A stretch of 52,406 nucleotides of DNA from an uncultured Bacteroidales bacterium (GCA_900318835.1 ONLW01000019.1:1-52406); one strand, 5' to 3'; positions 40,789 to 49,257 are shown, numbered from the stretch's first letter. Translations and numbers: made by a program. The notes: generated by a model not told the origin, from the letters alone.

Positions 40789-40935
40789 CGAAAAATATTC
40801 CATCTGCCACGGCTATTTTTTTCAATGGGGAATTACTCGGATTTTACGAACCATCGACGACAACCTTGCGGAATCATGTCACGCAGACCTATTACAGGTG
40901 AATTACCTGAGTGTTACATCGGCCAATAGACCTGT

Positions 40936-41036
40936 CACCGACCCACCATCAACCCACCATCACCTACCATGGTAAGGGATGGGTAGGAGTTGGGTAGGAG
41001 ATGGTAAAGAGTTGGGTAAGACTTGATAGGTGGACA
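40936..41036 (+). repeat. Eleven-nt-unit palindromic element, copy E
   Basis: Left units CACCGACCCAC, CATCAACCCAC, CATCACCTACC; centre AT (40969-40970); right units GGTAAGGGATG, GGTAGGAGTTG, GGTAGGAGATG, GTAAAGAGTTG, GGTAAGACTTG, then a partial unit. It lies 10 nt beyond the end of yigZ and upstream of uvrD, in the 288-nt gap at 40759-41046. The rest of that gap holds the uvrD promoter and unassigned sequence with small inverted repeats. Confidence 0.88.
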
Positions 41037-41046
41037 ATGTTAATTA

Positions 41047-41658
41047 TCAGGTAGTTGCAATGACGTCAATTTTAACGGTTCGCAAGTTTGCGACGGAATC
41101 GTAGAGACGGACGCTTAGTGACTGACGGACAGATACTTCAAGTGAGCAGTCGAGGTTAAAGTCCTGATTTTCGGGTTTGAGGTCGAACTCCTTGAGAATG
41201 CGCATCACATCGTTCATGGTCTCATAGGCGAATGAGAGTCGGTAGCGGGTGTCGATGGTTTTCTCGATAATCTGTGCACGGTGGATGGCATCGCGGGCGG
41301 CGACCTTGTATGCGTTGGCCAAGCCGCTGGCACCGAGGAGGATGCCGCCGAAATAGCGCACTACCACGATGAGGGTGTCGGTGAGGTCGGCCGAGAGGAG
41401 CTGGCCGTGGATGGGGCGGCCGCCGGTGCCACTGGGCTCACCGTCGTCGTTGGCGCGGAAAGCGTCCTTGCGGGGCCCGAGGATGTAGGCGTAGCAGTGG
41501 TGGCGGGCATCGAAGTAGTCTTTCCGTAGCTGCTCCAGATGCGCCTTGATTTCCTCCAGAGAATGAACGGGATAGGCGAAAGCCAGGAACTTGGAGCCTT
41601 TCTCCTTGTAGAGTCCCTCTGCGGGACCCGCCAGTGTCTTATAGGTGTCGTCGAACAT
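41047..41658 (-). CDS. YigZ / IMPACT family protein
   Basis: 203 residues. The family signature is complete: KGSKFLAFAYPV, DARHHCYAYILG, ANDDGEPSGTGGRPI, and VVVRYFGGILLGASGLANAY. The C-terminal ferredoxin-like domain (DVMRILKEFDLKPE) is present. The role is poorly defined; relatives of eukaryotic IMPACT bind ribosomes or the GCN pathway, and bacterial members bind nucleic acid in vitro. It is last in the ribD-secreted protein-yigZ operon, 12 nt after the secreted protein gene. Confidence 0.92.
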   Translation of the reverse strand: MFDDTYKTLAGPAEGLYKEKGSKFLAFAYPVHSLEEIKAHLEQLRKDYFDARHHCYAYILGPRKDAFRANDDGEPSGTGGRPIHGQLLSADLTDTLIVVVRYFGGILLGASGLANAYKVAARDAIHRAQIIEKTIDTRYRLSFAYETMNDVMRILKEFDLKPENQDFNLDCSLEVSVRQSLSVRLYDSVANLRTVKIDVIATT

Positions 41659-41670
41659 GGTTTATCAAAT

Positions 41671-42714
41671 CTATTCCCACCACGGGGTGAATATCTGTTT
41701 GTCTTCTAGGTGCCACGAGCTGCATGAGGTGCCGAGGAAGTAGCCCTGTCCGGTGGGAGGCACGATATCGGTCAGACGGTCGGTCGTGGGCAACAGCATG
41801 TAGCAATGCCACTCGTTGACGAAGCACTGCCGTTGTGTGACGGTGTCGCTGAGTATAATCTCCACTGGATATGGGTGGTAGTCGTTCACACAGAGAGTGC
41901 GCGACAGGGTGACGAATTCCTCGCGGCGGCCGAGGGCAAACGAGACAATCATGGCGGAGTCGACCTCACGGTCGCAATACTGATAGACCTTTAAGTAGCG
42001 TCCTTTAAGACCCATTAAAGGAGACTCTCCTGTATAAGAACTACCGCGAAACAAGTCGTGTTGTTTCAAGAGTGGCTTCAGCCACGCATCGCGCTTGTCT
42101 ATCTCACTCCGGTCGCCGTTGATGCCAGGGAACCAATGGCTTCCCTTGTCGTCGCTCACCATATAGCTGAGCACGATGGTGGGGCGATACCACGACAGAG
42201 GGTAGTCGTGGCGGAAACTGCGGCCTAAATTACTTGCGGCTATGATATGCCAGTACATTGATGCACTGTCGTTCTGCATTACGGAAGTAGTGATTTTATT
42301 CATCAGGCTGTCCAACTGCAATGCACGGCCATAGGTGGGCGAGTTGTTTGTTGCCGCACGTCTGGGAACACGGAGTTGAGTCAAAGAAATCCCCATCCAT
42401 TCGCCGACAAAATGATTGGCAGTCATGGTGGCGGCATCGGCCAATTGCTCCAAAGTCTTCACCCAAAAACGTGGTGCCTTCATAACATACAGCCGGTAGT
42501 ACTCATAGTGACGGTATTCGGCGAAAGCTATCGTGTCGTTCTGCCACGCCAAGATACCCGTGGGAGTTTGGTGTTCATCGCAACTGTACTGATAGCGGTA
42601 ATCATTGAGAGGCATGATGGTGTCGTCGAACCACCATGTGTCTGGCGTCAAGAAATCCTGTGCCTGCAAGGCGAAAGGAACCATCAGGGCAATAAGAAGC
42701 AGCACTCGTTTCAT
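41671..42714 (-). CDS. Secreted protein of unknown function
   Basis: 347 residues. The signal peptide is MKRVLLLIALMVPFALQA, then QDFLTPDTWWF. The mature protein is rich in Trp, Tyr and His and contains a stretch VGEWMGISLTQLRVPRRAA and HDYPLSWYRPTIVLSYMVS. It has no sorting domain, no lipobox and no repeats, so it is probably periplasmic. I do not recognise a family. Its ATG overlaps the ribD stop by 4 nt (42711-42714), so it is translationally coupled to a riboflavin enzyme, with no evident functional link. Confidence 0.75.
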   Translation of the reverse strand: MKRVLLLIALMVPFALQAQDFLTPDTWWFDDTIMPLNDYRYQYSCDEHQTPTGILAWQNDTIAFAEYRHYEYYRLYVMKAPRFWVKTLEQLADAATMTANHFVGEWMGISLTQLRVPRRAATNNSPTYGRALQLDSLMNKITTSVMQNDSASMYWHIIAASNLGRSFRHDYPLSWYRPTIVLSYMVSDDKGSHWFPGINGDRSEIDKRDAWLKPLLKQHDLFRGSSYTGESPLMGLKGRYLKVYQYCDREVDSAMIVSFALGRREEFVTLSRTLCVNDYHPYPVEIILSDTVTQRQCFVNEWHCYMLLPTTDRLTDIVPPTGQGYFLGTSCSSWHLEDKQIFTPWWE

Positions 42715-43691
42715 GGATCGACGATAATTAAACGGTTAGAATCGATGGGTGGTATCTCGGAAGCGGGGAGGCCGCTGCCGAGGGTCTGGGGGCTGCGGAG
42801 GATGCGCACTTCGTCGTAGAGGCCGCTGGCGATGAATGCGTCTAATATTTTTCGGCCGCCTTCAACGATGACGCTCTGCAGTTTGGCTTTGTAGAGGGCT
42901 TGCAGGGTCTCTTCCACGGTTTGGGTGTGAAAGTGGAACCAGTGGGAAGGGACGCTAGTGAGACGGTTGCGGCGGTCGAGGACCACAGGCTGCGGTGCAG
43001 GGCCGATATAGTGTCTTGGGGTCAGACTTGGCTTATCCAATAGATATGTCTCGCTTCCCACAAGGATAGCAGCCTCCTCGGTGCGCCAGCGGTGGTTCAA
43101 CCGGTTCTGCCGCTGAGTGCTCAGCCAGTATCCTCTAACCGAATTATCCGAATCATTTTGAATTCGGTTTCCTTTGTTTTTTTCGGTTAGAGATTCCGGC
43201 GCCATGAAACCATCTTTGCTCTCGGCCCACTTAAGGATGACATAGGGGCGCTGCTTCTCCATGAAGGTGAAGAAGCGACGGTTGAGTTCCCTGCCTTTAT
43301 CTTCCAGCACATGGCGCACCACTTCGATACCGGCGGCTTCGAGTTTGCGGAAGCCGTTGCCCGCCACGAGCGGGTTGGGGTCGTCGTTGCAGCAGACCAC
43401 ACGGTGGATGCCCTTCTCGATGATGAGGTCGGCGCAGGGAGGTGTCTTGCCGTAGTGCGAGCAGGGTTCGAGGTTGACGTAGAGCGTGGCGCCGACTGCG
43501 TCGACGTCACGCAACAAGGCGTTGCGTTCAGCATGGTTATGGCCATATTCCTGATGGTAGCCCTCGGAGATAATCATGCCATCTTTCACCACGACGCAGC
43601 CCACTAACGGATTGGGTCTCACACGTCCCAAACCGTTGGCAGCCAGCTGCAGGCAGCGCCGCATATATCGTTCGTCATTATCCATAGCCAT
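42711..43691 (-). CDS. ribD: Bifunctional diaminohydroxyphosphoribosylaminopyrimidine deaminase / 5-amino-6-(5-phosphoribosylamino)uracil reductase
   Basis: 326 residues from the ATG at 43691; a start two codons later (43685, MDNDERYMRR) is as likely. The deaminase domain has the zinc motif HAERNALL and PCSHYGKTPPCADLI; the reductase domain has YVILKWAESKDGFMAP and RTEEAAILVGSETYLLD. It carries out two early steps of riboflavin synthesis. Between the reductase's first strand and its RTEEA helix there is an insert of about 20 residues (LTEKNKGNRIQNDSDNSVRG) encoded by an inverted repeat. The promoter (-33 and -7) lies just upstream, giving a very short leader. Confidence 0.95.
   Translation of the reverse strand: MAMDNDERYMRRCLQLAANGLGRVRPNPLVGCVVVKDGMIISEGYHQEYGHNHAERNALLRDVDAVGATLYVNLEPCSHYGKTPPCADLIIEKGIHRVVCCNDDPNPLVAGNGFRKLEAAGIEVVRHVLEDKGRELNRRFFTFMEKQRPYVILKWAESKDGFMAPESLTEKNKGNRIQNDSDNSVRGYWLSTQRQNRLNHRWRTEEAAILVGSETYLLDKPSLTPRHYIGPAPQPVVLDRRNRLTSVPSHWFHFHTQTVEETLQALYKAKLQSVIVEGGRKILDAFIASGLYDEVRILRSPQTLGSGLPASEIPPIDSNRLIIVDP
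43133..43192. repeat. Inverted repeat inserted in ribD
   Basis: CTCTAACCGAA (43133-43143) pairs perfectly with TTCGGTTAGAG (43182-43192). Inside, CCGAATT (43139-43145) pairs with AATTCGG (43161-43167), and a further TCCGA occurs. The region is AT-rich compared with the rest of the gene and falls in a surface loop of the reductase domain. Confidence 0.75.
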
Positions 43692-43702
43692 AAATTCGGA
43701 GT

Positions 43703-43734
43703 GCAAAAATACGAAAAATCCTTCAGCTGACAAA
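43703..43734 (-). promoter_or_regulatory. Promoter of the ribD operon
   Basis: On the minus strand TTTG (43731-43734), 19-nt spacer, TATTTTTGC (43703-43711): a full consensus match. The start codon is only about 11 nt past the -7 box, so the transcript is nearly leaderless. Confidence 0.82.
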
Positions 43735-43785
43735 AATAATCTCTCTTTCGGCAATAAAACGAAGCACTTGACGTTTAACAACGCA

Positions 43786-44706
43786 ATGAAACATATCTTT
43801 ATCATCAATCCCTGTGCCGGCGGAGAAGACCATAGCCAGACCATCGCCGATGAGGTGAAGACGATGGATGTAACGGCTGAGATTTACATTACCCTAGGGG
43901 AAAAAGATGCCACGCGTTATGTAGAGGACTACTGTCGCCAGCATCCTTGCGAGAACGTGCGTTTCTATGCCTGCGGCGGCGACGGCACCTTGAATGAGGT
44001 GGTCAGTGGAGCCATCGGACATGAAGGCGCAGAGGTAACCTGCTATCCCTGCGGCAGCGGTAACGACTATGTGAGATATTGGGATGGAGTCGACTTCCAT
44101 CATATCAAAGGATTAATAGAAGCACCGGCGGTTGAAGTCGATGTAATGAAGGTGTGTTATTATGACGGTCCTAATCTTAAGGTGTGTTATGCCCTCAACA
44201 CCATGAACTATGGATTTGAGGCAGAGGTGTGCCGTGCCATGGACGACGTGCGCCGGAAACCTTTCATCGGCGGCCGTATGGCCTACACTACGGGCATTGT
44301 GAAGAGCCTCTTTGCCGGACGGCACAATCCTTGCCGTTTCACTGTCGACGGCAGACTCTGGAAGGAGGGCGACCTACTATTGGCATCGATGGCCAACGGA
44401 CGCTACGAGGGTGGCGGGTTCCTCAGCGCCCCCCGGTCGAAGAATGACGATGGATTGCTCGAGATAACGGCCATACGTCCCATCTCGATAGTACGGTTTG
44501 CCAGTATTATTGGCGATTACAAAAGTGGAAAATACCTCGACCGTACCGACCTTCAGGACATCGTTTCCCATTGTCGTGGTCGGCAAGTGACCATCGAACA
44601 CGACAGTCCGTTTTATATCGGCATTGACGGGGAACTTTTGCGCGGCAATTACTTCGAGGTGGAAAACCTGCCTCGCGTATTACGCTTCGCAGTGCCGAAG
44701 AAATAA
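43786..44706 (+). CDS. Diacylglycerol kinase family lipid kinase (YegS-like)
   Basis: 306 residues from the ATG at 43786 (MKHIFIINPCAGGEDHSQT). The catalytic loop is YACGGDGTLNEVVSGAIG, followed by the second glycine motif YPCGSGNDYVRYW; the C-terminal beta domain carries LLLASMANGRYEGGGFLSAP and PFYIGIDGELLRGNYFEV. The family phosphorylates diacylglycerol or related lipids with ATP. It is divergent from ribD (94-nt gap) and convergent with nrdJ. The frame is open far upstream but that extension runs into ribD and lacks family sequence. Confidence 0.9.
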   Translation: MKHIFIINPCAGGEDHSQTIADEVKTMDVTAEIYITLGEKDATRYVEDYCRQHPCENVRFYACGGDGTLNEVVSGAIGHEGAEVTCYPCGSGNDYVRYWDGVDFHHIKGLIEAPAVEVDVMKVCYYDGPNLKVCYALNTMNYGFEAEVCRAMDDVRRKPFIGGRMAYTTGIVKSLFAGRHNPCRFTVDGRLWKEGDLLLASMANGRYEGGGFLSAPRSKNDDGLLEITAIRPISIVRFASIIGDYKSGKYLDRTDLQDIVSHCRGRQVTIEHDSPFYIGIDGELLRGNYFEVENLPRVLRFAVPKK

Positions 44707-44739
44707 AAAAAGCCCCTGCTTCGGCATCGAAGCAGGGGC
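44702..44739 (-). terminator. Intrinsic terminator of nrdJ
   Basis: Perfect 12-bp stem 44712-44723 / 44728-44739 (GCCCCTGCTTCG and its complement) with a 4-nt loop. The A-rich run at 44702-44711 becomes a T-tract on the minus strand. Confidence 0.9.
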
Positions 44740-44769
44740 CTGGCTTGATATGCTTGCTTACTTGTTTCT

Positions 44770-47343
44770 TTAACTGCACTTGCTCCAGCCGCACTGGGGA
44801 CAACTCTTGCAGCCACCGGTGTAGACGAGCTTGCTGCCACAGTCGGGACAAGTCTCGCCAGTCTCGGTGCCATCCTTGATGTAACGTTTCAAGGCTCGTG
44901 CCACGCCGTTACTCCAGGTAGTGATGCTGTCGGTGTCGAAGTTGAGTTTGCCGATAAGCTCAACCACGTTGGGGATGGGCATACCGTGGCGCAGGACGCC
45001 GGAGATGAGCTTGGCGTAGTTCCAATATTCTTTCCGGAACATGCGCGAGAGGCCTTCCATGGTGATGTGGTAGCCGTCCTGGTCGAGGAACTGGAAGTCG
45101 TAGCGGGCATGCTCCTGGTCTTTCTCCTTCACGCGGATGACCCAACCCTTCTCCACCCACTTGGGCAGCAGGAAGTTCTCGGCACGGCCGGTGAAAATCT
45201 CGTAGGGGTGCCCTTCGTACATACCGACGACAGCAATCCAATCCTCCTTCTCGTTCTTGAAGCGCACCACCTCGGCCTCGAGTTTCTTGGGGCGCTTGGG
45301 GGCCTTGCTTTCGCCGAAGCAGGTGGTATCTTTCTTGCCCTCGCTGGTGCTGACGAGGACGCCGGTACGCGAGCCGTCGCGGTAGATGGTGCACCCCTTG
45401 CAGCCACTCTCCCAGGCGGTCTCATAAATTTTGCTGACTACCTCCTTGGTGGTCTCCTTTGGGATGTTGACGGTAACAGAGATGCTATGGTCGACCCATT
45501 TCTGGATGGCACCCTGCATTTTCACCTTGGCCACCCAGTCGATATCTGCGCTGGTGGCATGGAAGTAGGGACTCTTTTCTATCATTTTCTGCAGGTCGGC
45601 GTCGTTCATGTGCATTACCTCGTCGACATCGTAGCCGTTGATGCTTGCCCAATCGAGGAATTTGGGATGGAATACGTTGTATTCCTCGAAGTAGTCTCCG
45701 TTCTCGTCCTTGATGATGGTCTGCTTGCTGGTGTCCTTGTCGTTGGGGTTAATCTTCTTGCGACGCTTGTAGCTCACCAGAAAGACGGGCTCGATGCCGC
45801 TAGTGGTCTGTGTACAGATGGAGACGGTGCCTGTGGGGGCGATGGTCAGCAGGGCGATATTGCGGCGGCCGTATTTCACCATCTCTTTGTAGAGTTCGGG
45901 CTCGGCTTCGCGGATGCGGCTGATGAGTGGATTATTTTCTTCGCGACGGGCATCATAGATGGGGAAGCATCCGCGCTCCTTGGCGAGTTGCACGCTCGAA
46001 GTGTAGGCGGCACAGCAAAGTGTCTGTTGCACCTTGACGGCGAAGGCAGTAGCCTCTTCGGTACCATATTGCAGACCCATGGCGGCTAGCATGTCGCCCT
46101 CGGCAGTGATGCCGAAACCGCTGCGTCGACCCTCGAGACACTTCATTTTGATGTTGAGCCACAGGTTGTGCTCCACCATCTTGATTTCGTCACTCTCAGG
46201 GTCGGCCTCAATCTTCTTGAGAATCTGCTCCACCTTTTCGAGCTCCAAGTCGATGAGGTCGTCCATCAGGCGTTGACCCTTGCGGACATGCTCCTTGAAG
46301 AGATCGAAGTTGAATGAGGCTTCTTTGGTGAAGGGTTTTTCGACGTAGGAGTAGAGGTTGATGGCCTGCAGACGGCAGCTGTCGTAGGGACACAGCGGTA
46401 TCTCACCGCAGGGGTTGGTGCTCACGGTGCGGTAGCCGAAGTCGGCATAGCAGTCGGGCACACTCTCACGGAGGATGGTGTCCCAGAAGAGCACGCCGGG
46501 CTCGGCGCTCGACCATGCGTTGGCAATAATCTTGTTCCACAGCGCACGGGCGTCAATCTGTTTGGTATAGACAGGATTGGGTGAGTCGATGGGATACTGC
46601 TGCGTGAAGGTCTTTCCCTCCATGGCGCAGCGCATGAACTCATCGGTAATCTTCACACTGACATTGGCCCCAGTAATCTTGCCCTGCTCCAACTTGGCAT
46701 CGATAAACTGCTCAGCGTCGGGGTGTTTAATACTGATACTTAGCATTAAGGCACCGCGGCGCCCCCCTTGCGCTACCTCGCGAGTGGTGTTGGAATAGCG
46801 CTCCATGAAAGGAACGATGCCGGTGGAGGTGAGTGCGGCATTCATCACGGGAGTGCCACTGGGGCGGATGTGGCTGAGGTCGTGTCCCACACCACCGCGA
46901 CGCTTCATCAACTGCACCTGTTCCTGATCAATTTTCATGATACCGCCGTAAGAGTCGCTGTTGCCTTGGTTGCCGATGACGAAGCAGTTGGAAAGAGAAA
47001 CCACTTGGAAGTTGTTGCCAATGCCGCTCATTGGACTGCCCTGTGGGACGATATACTTGAAGCCCTTGAGCAACTGGTATATCTCTTCTTCGCACATAGG
47101 ATTCTGGTAGTTGGCCTCGATACGGGCATACTCGGCAGCCAGGCGGCGGTGCATCATGTCGGGATTGAGTTCGTAGATGCGGTTGTCCTCACGCAAAGCA
47201 TATTTGTTCATCCACACGTTGGCGGCAAGTTCATCGCCGTGGAAATAGTCGACAGAGGAGCGCATAATCTCCTCGAGGGTGTACTGCTTATATTCTTTGG
47301 GGGCCTTGACAGGCTCAATCGCTGAAAACAAGTCGCCTTGCAT
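44770..47343 (-). CDS. nrdJ: Vitamin B12-dependent ribonucleotide reductase (class II)
   Basis: 857 residues. It reduces ribonucleotides to deoxyribonucleotides using adenosylcobalamin as radical source, without oxygen. The active site is visible: VVSLSNCFVIGNQ (N-terminal redox cysteine) and VSTNPCGEIPLCPYDSC (catalytic Cys and Glu); MKRRGGVGHDLSHIRPSG and ALLTIAPTGTVSICTQTT are further family blocks. The C-terminus has a zinc-ribbon-like CPDCGSKLVYTGGCKSCPQC and ends CGWSKCS, probably the reducing swivel. The tail region from ~720 is the Bacteroidota-type C-terminal extension. It is transcribed alone from a consensus promoter. Confidence 0.96.
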   Translation of the reverse strand: MQGDLFSAIEPVKAPKEYKQYTLEEIMRSSVDYFHGDELAANVWMNKYALREDNRIYELNPDMMHRRLAAEYARIEANYQNPMCEEEIYQLLKGFKYIVPQGSPMSGIGNNFQVVSLSNCFVIGNQGNSDSYGGIMKIDQEQVQLMKRRGGVGHDLSHIRPSGTPVMNAALTSTGIVPFMERYSNTTREVAQGGRRGALMLSISIKHPDAEQFIDAKLEQGKITGANVSVKITDEFMRCAMEGKTFTQQYPIDSPNPVYTKQIDARALWNKIIANAWSSAEPGVLFWDTILRESVPDCYADFGYRTVSTNPCGEIPLCPYDSCRLQAINLYSYVEKPFTKEASFNFDLFKEHVRKGQRLMDDLIDLELEKVEQILKKIEADPESDEIKMVEHNLWLNIKMKCLEGRRSGFGITAEGDMLAAMGLQYGTEEATAFAVKVQQTLCCAAYTSSVQLAKERGCFPIYDARREENNPLISRIREAEPELYKEMVKYGRRNIALLTIAPTGTVSICTQTTSGIEPVFLVSYKRRKKINPNDKDTSKQTIIKDENGDYFEEYNVFHPKFLDWASINGYDVDEVMHMNDADLQKMIEKSPYFHATSADIDWVAKVKMQGAIQKWVDHSISVTVNIPKETTKEVVSKIYETAWESGCKGCTIYRDGSRTGVLVSTSEGKKDTTCFGESKAPKRPKKLEAEVVRFKNEKEDWIAVVGMYEGHPYEIFTGRAENFLLPKWVEKGWVIRVKEKDQEHARYDFQFLDQDGYHITMEGLSRMFRKEYWNYAKLISGVLRHGMPIPNVVELIGKLNFDTDSITTWSNGVARALKRYIKDGTETGETCPDCGSKLVYTGGCKSCPQCGWSKCS

Positions 47344-47368
47344 GATATTATACCTTTATATTTGCTTT

Positions 47369-47402
47369 GCAAAAGTAGTCAGAAAAACGCAACCGTAGCA
47401 AA
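47369..47402 (-). promoter_or_regulatory. Promoter of nrdJ, with an opposite -7 box beside it
   Basis: The minus strand has TTTG (47399-47402), 21-nt spacer, TACTTTTGC (47369-47377). Four bases away, on the plus strand, TATATTTGC at 47357-47365 could serve the gene at 47536, so the two start signals are back to back. Confidence 0.75.
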
Positions 47403-47482
47403 CAAGTTTTCAACAAAACGTCTCCCAATTTTGATTCCTCTTTTACAGACAAACATTTACTCGGTGAATAAAGCAATAAAAT

Positions 47483-47497
47483 CCGCAGGGCGGCGTT
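47483..47497 (+). repeat. CCGC-nnn-GCGG-CGTT leader motif, copy 1
   Basis: CCGC AGG GCGG followed by CGTT, preceded by AATAAAAT, 39 nt before the ATG at 47536. Copies 2 and 3 precede the next two small genes. Confidence 0.75.
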
Positions 47498-47535
47498 TAC
47501 TTAAAAACAATTACACAAATCGATTTGACATTTCC

Positions 47536-48480
47536 ATGAACAACCATCTTCGTGTCATTTTATTGGCGCTCTTCCTGAACATCTTTAGCGTGCTGTCGGC
47601 ACAGGCTCCGTACACCGCCTATTACGAAAAAACCATTAGCGCCTATGGCAATATGGCGGAAGGCAATTACAGTCTGGCGGCGAAACTCTACGAAGAAGCC
47701 TTTGCCGATAACCTCCCTTTCCCTGACGACCTCGCCAATCTGCGCGACTGCTACCTCGCGATGGGCGACACCGCCAGTGCGGTCAACTGCGTCGAGCGCA
47801 TGATAGCCTGCGGATGGCAGCTCCGCGAGACCTACCCCGTGATGGACTTTACTCCTATGGAAAACAAAATCGGGTCTTTTGACTCGGTACGGATAGCCCA
47901 TATAACCGACATCTACCCGGCGTTGCGCCAAAAGTATCTGCAACAGATCGACCCTGCCCTGAACGCCTATCTCGAACGGATTGTCCTGAACGAAATCTTC
48001 TGTCAGGAAGTAAGGGACGGAGCGTTCGGTGAGGAGCGATGGACCAATGCGCCGTTTGCGCAGAATGCGGCCGACCTCTGCGATTTGCTCAAGAACAAGG
48101 AACTGGACAGAAAGCATGTCGACGTGTGGAACAGCCAGCTGCTGCAGATTGCCTTGGTTCATTGCGCGAAGGCCTTGGGGTTGAAAGAATACGCGAGGGA
48201 CACGCTGTACACCGGTATGATGGAGCTGTTGAAGCAGGAGGTGCTGAAAGGCAATCTGTATCCGGATGTTTACGCCAGCGTCTACGACATCGTCTATTGG
48301 TTCAATTATGGCAAGTCCTACTATGGACGGCAACTAACCTTCGACCCGGAGACCGGCAAGCACCGCTGCGTCGAGATAGAGGACGCCGCCACTGTCGACA
48401 AACGCCGTGCCGCGATTGGCCTCCCGCCCGTCTGGGCTTTTTGTAAGAAATACAATATCACTCCGCCTGCCAATTATTAA
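47536..48480 (+). CDS. Secreted protein with TPR-like N-terminal part, unknown function
   Basis: 314 residues from the ATG at 47536 (MNNHLRVILLALFLNIFSVLSA, then QAPYTAYYEK). The start was chosen for the signal peptide; the frame is open further up, but into the nrdJ promoter. Residues ~35-80 look like TPR helices (AEGNYSLAAKLYEEAFADN, GDTASAVNCVERMIACG). The C-terminal part (ATVDKRRAAIGLPPVWAF) resembles the end of DUF6624-type proteins, a weak match from memory. It is the first of three small plus-strand envelope genes sharing a leader motif. Confidence 0.75.
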   Translation: MNNHLRVILLALFLNIFSVLSAQAPYTAYYEKTISAYGNMAEGNYSLAAKLYEEAFADNLPFPDDLANLRDCYLAMGDTASAVNCVERMIACGWQLRETYPVMDFTPMENKIGSFDSVRIAHITDIYPALRQKYLQQIDPALNAYLERIVLNEIFCQEVRDGAFGEERWTNAPFAQNAADLCDLLKNKELDRKHVDVWNSQLLQIALVHCAKALGLKEYARDTLYTGMMELLKQEVLKGNLYPDVYASVYDIVYWFNYGKSYYGRQLTFDPETGKHRCVEIEDAATVDKRRAAIGLPPVWAFCKKYNITPPANY

Positions 48481-48508
48481 CCTTTCGCCACTCTGCGGGC
48501 TCTAAAAA

Positions 48509-48524
48509 CCGCATCGCGGCGTTA
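48509..48524 (+). repeat. CCGC-nnn-GCGG-CGTT leader motif, copy 2
   Basis: CCGC ATC GCGG then CGTTAT-TT-ATAACG, a second small stem. It is preceded by CTGCGGGC at 48494, as in copy 3. It lies 20-33 nt before the lipoprotein start. Confidence 0.75.
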
Positions 48525-48544
48525 TTTATAACGTTTATTTTTAA

Positions 48545-49096
48545 ATGGTTAAGAATATGAAGAAAACAATGTTAGTATGCGCGGCTCTCCTCGCCCTCGG
48601 GGCAATGACCGCCTGTAAGAGTGAGACATCAAGCAGCAATAATGAGTCTCAATACCCCGCTGCACCGATACTGGATAGCGTGCGGTTTAATTGTTCTGCG
48701 GCCTATGACAGCATAGATGCTGCACTAAGAGCATCGAGCATGCCTTTGCATGTGGAATGGGATGAAGACGGCGTGGCGTGGCTCGCTATCGAATGTGAGA
48801 TTCCGAGGGGACTGGTTTTAAGCGACAGCAATCACTATTTATGCAATGCCGAATGTTTGGTAATTGACGGCAAAGAATGGGTTGCAATCACATTCACAGA
48901 GGATATTACAGGACAATATTGGATGTATATGTGGCCAAAGAATGAGTGTGGATTAGTACATGAGACGGGGATGTTTGACGAACAGGCGGAGCCTTACACC
49001 ATATTGGATCATTTTACTGAGGACGGTCACATGATTGTTCGATACTCTGAAAGCAGGACATTCGACACAATTCAGCTCGCACAAACATTTGATTAA
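48545..49096 (+). CDS. Small lipoprotein of unknown function
   Basis: 183 residues (179 if the start is the second ATG at 48557, MKKTMLVCAALLALGAMTAC, which begins a cleaner signal). A lipobox-like AMTAC gives the lipid anchor, followed by a Ser/Asn-rich linker (KSETSSSNNESQYP). The rest is acidic with no known domain: LDSVRFNCSAAYDSIDAALRA, WDEDGVAWLAIECEIPRG, FTEDITGQYWMYMWPKNE. It is likely attached to the envelope. It is AT-richer and has more relaxed codon use than the neighbouring housekeeping genes, which suggests accessory DNA. Confidence 0.72.
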   Translation: MVKNMKKTMLVCAALLALGAMTACKSETSSSNNESQYPAAPILDSVRFNCSAAYDSIDAALRASSMPLHVEWDEDGVAWLAIECEIPRGLVLSDSNHYLCNAECLVIDGKEWVAITFTEDITGQYWMYMWPKNECGLVHETGMFDEQAEPYTILDHFTEDGHMIVRYSESRTFDTIQLAQTFD

Positions 49097-49158
49097 TCCC
49101 ATATCCTGTACAAAGCAGTATTCTGCGGCTCGTCGATGCCGCATAATAATAGCTAAAA

Positions 49159-49195
49159 AGAAAAGCGAGACCCGACGGCCTCGCTTTTCTGTTTT
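49159..49195 (+). terminator. Terminator after the lipoprotein gene (GAGACC type)
   Basis: 11-bp stem AGAAAAGCGAG (49159-49169) / CTCGCTTTTCT (49180-49190), a 10-nt loop starting ACC, tail GTTTT. Confidence 0.8.
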
Positions 49196-49232
49196 AAGTG
49201 TGTCGATGCATGATTGCTGCGGGCAATAAAAT

Positions 49233-49248
49233 CCGCCTTGCGGCGTTA
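49233..49248 (+). repeat. CCGC-nnn-GCGG-CGTT leader motif, copy 3
   Basis: CCGC CTT GCGG then CGTTACC-TTT-GGTGACG (second stem with one mismatch), preceded by CTGCGGGC. It lies 117 nt before the next lipoprotein gene. Confidence 0.75.
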
Positions 49249-49257
49249 CCTTTGGTG

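Noticed and set aside
40759-41046. Possible small RNA gene in the gap holding copy E
   Set aside because: Apart from the 11-nt element and the uvrD -7 box, I see only short inverted repeats and no promoter-terminator pair.
44986-46089. Long plus-strand ORF opposite nrdJ
   Set aside because: No family features; nrdJ on the minus strand carries all class II reductase motifs.
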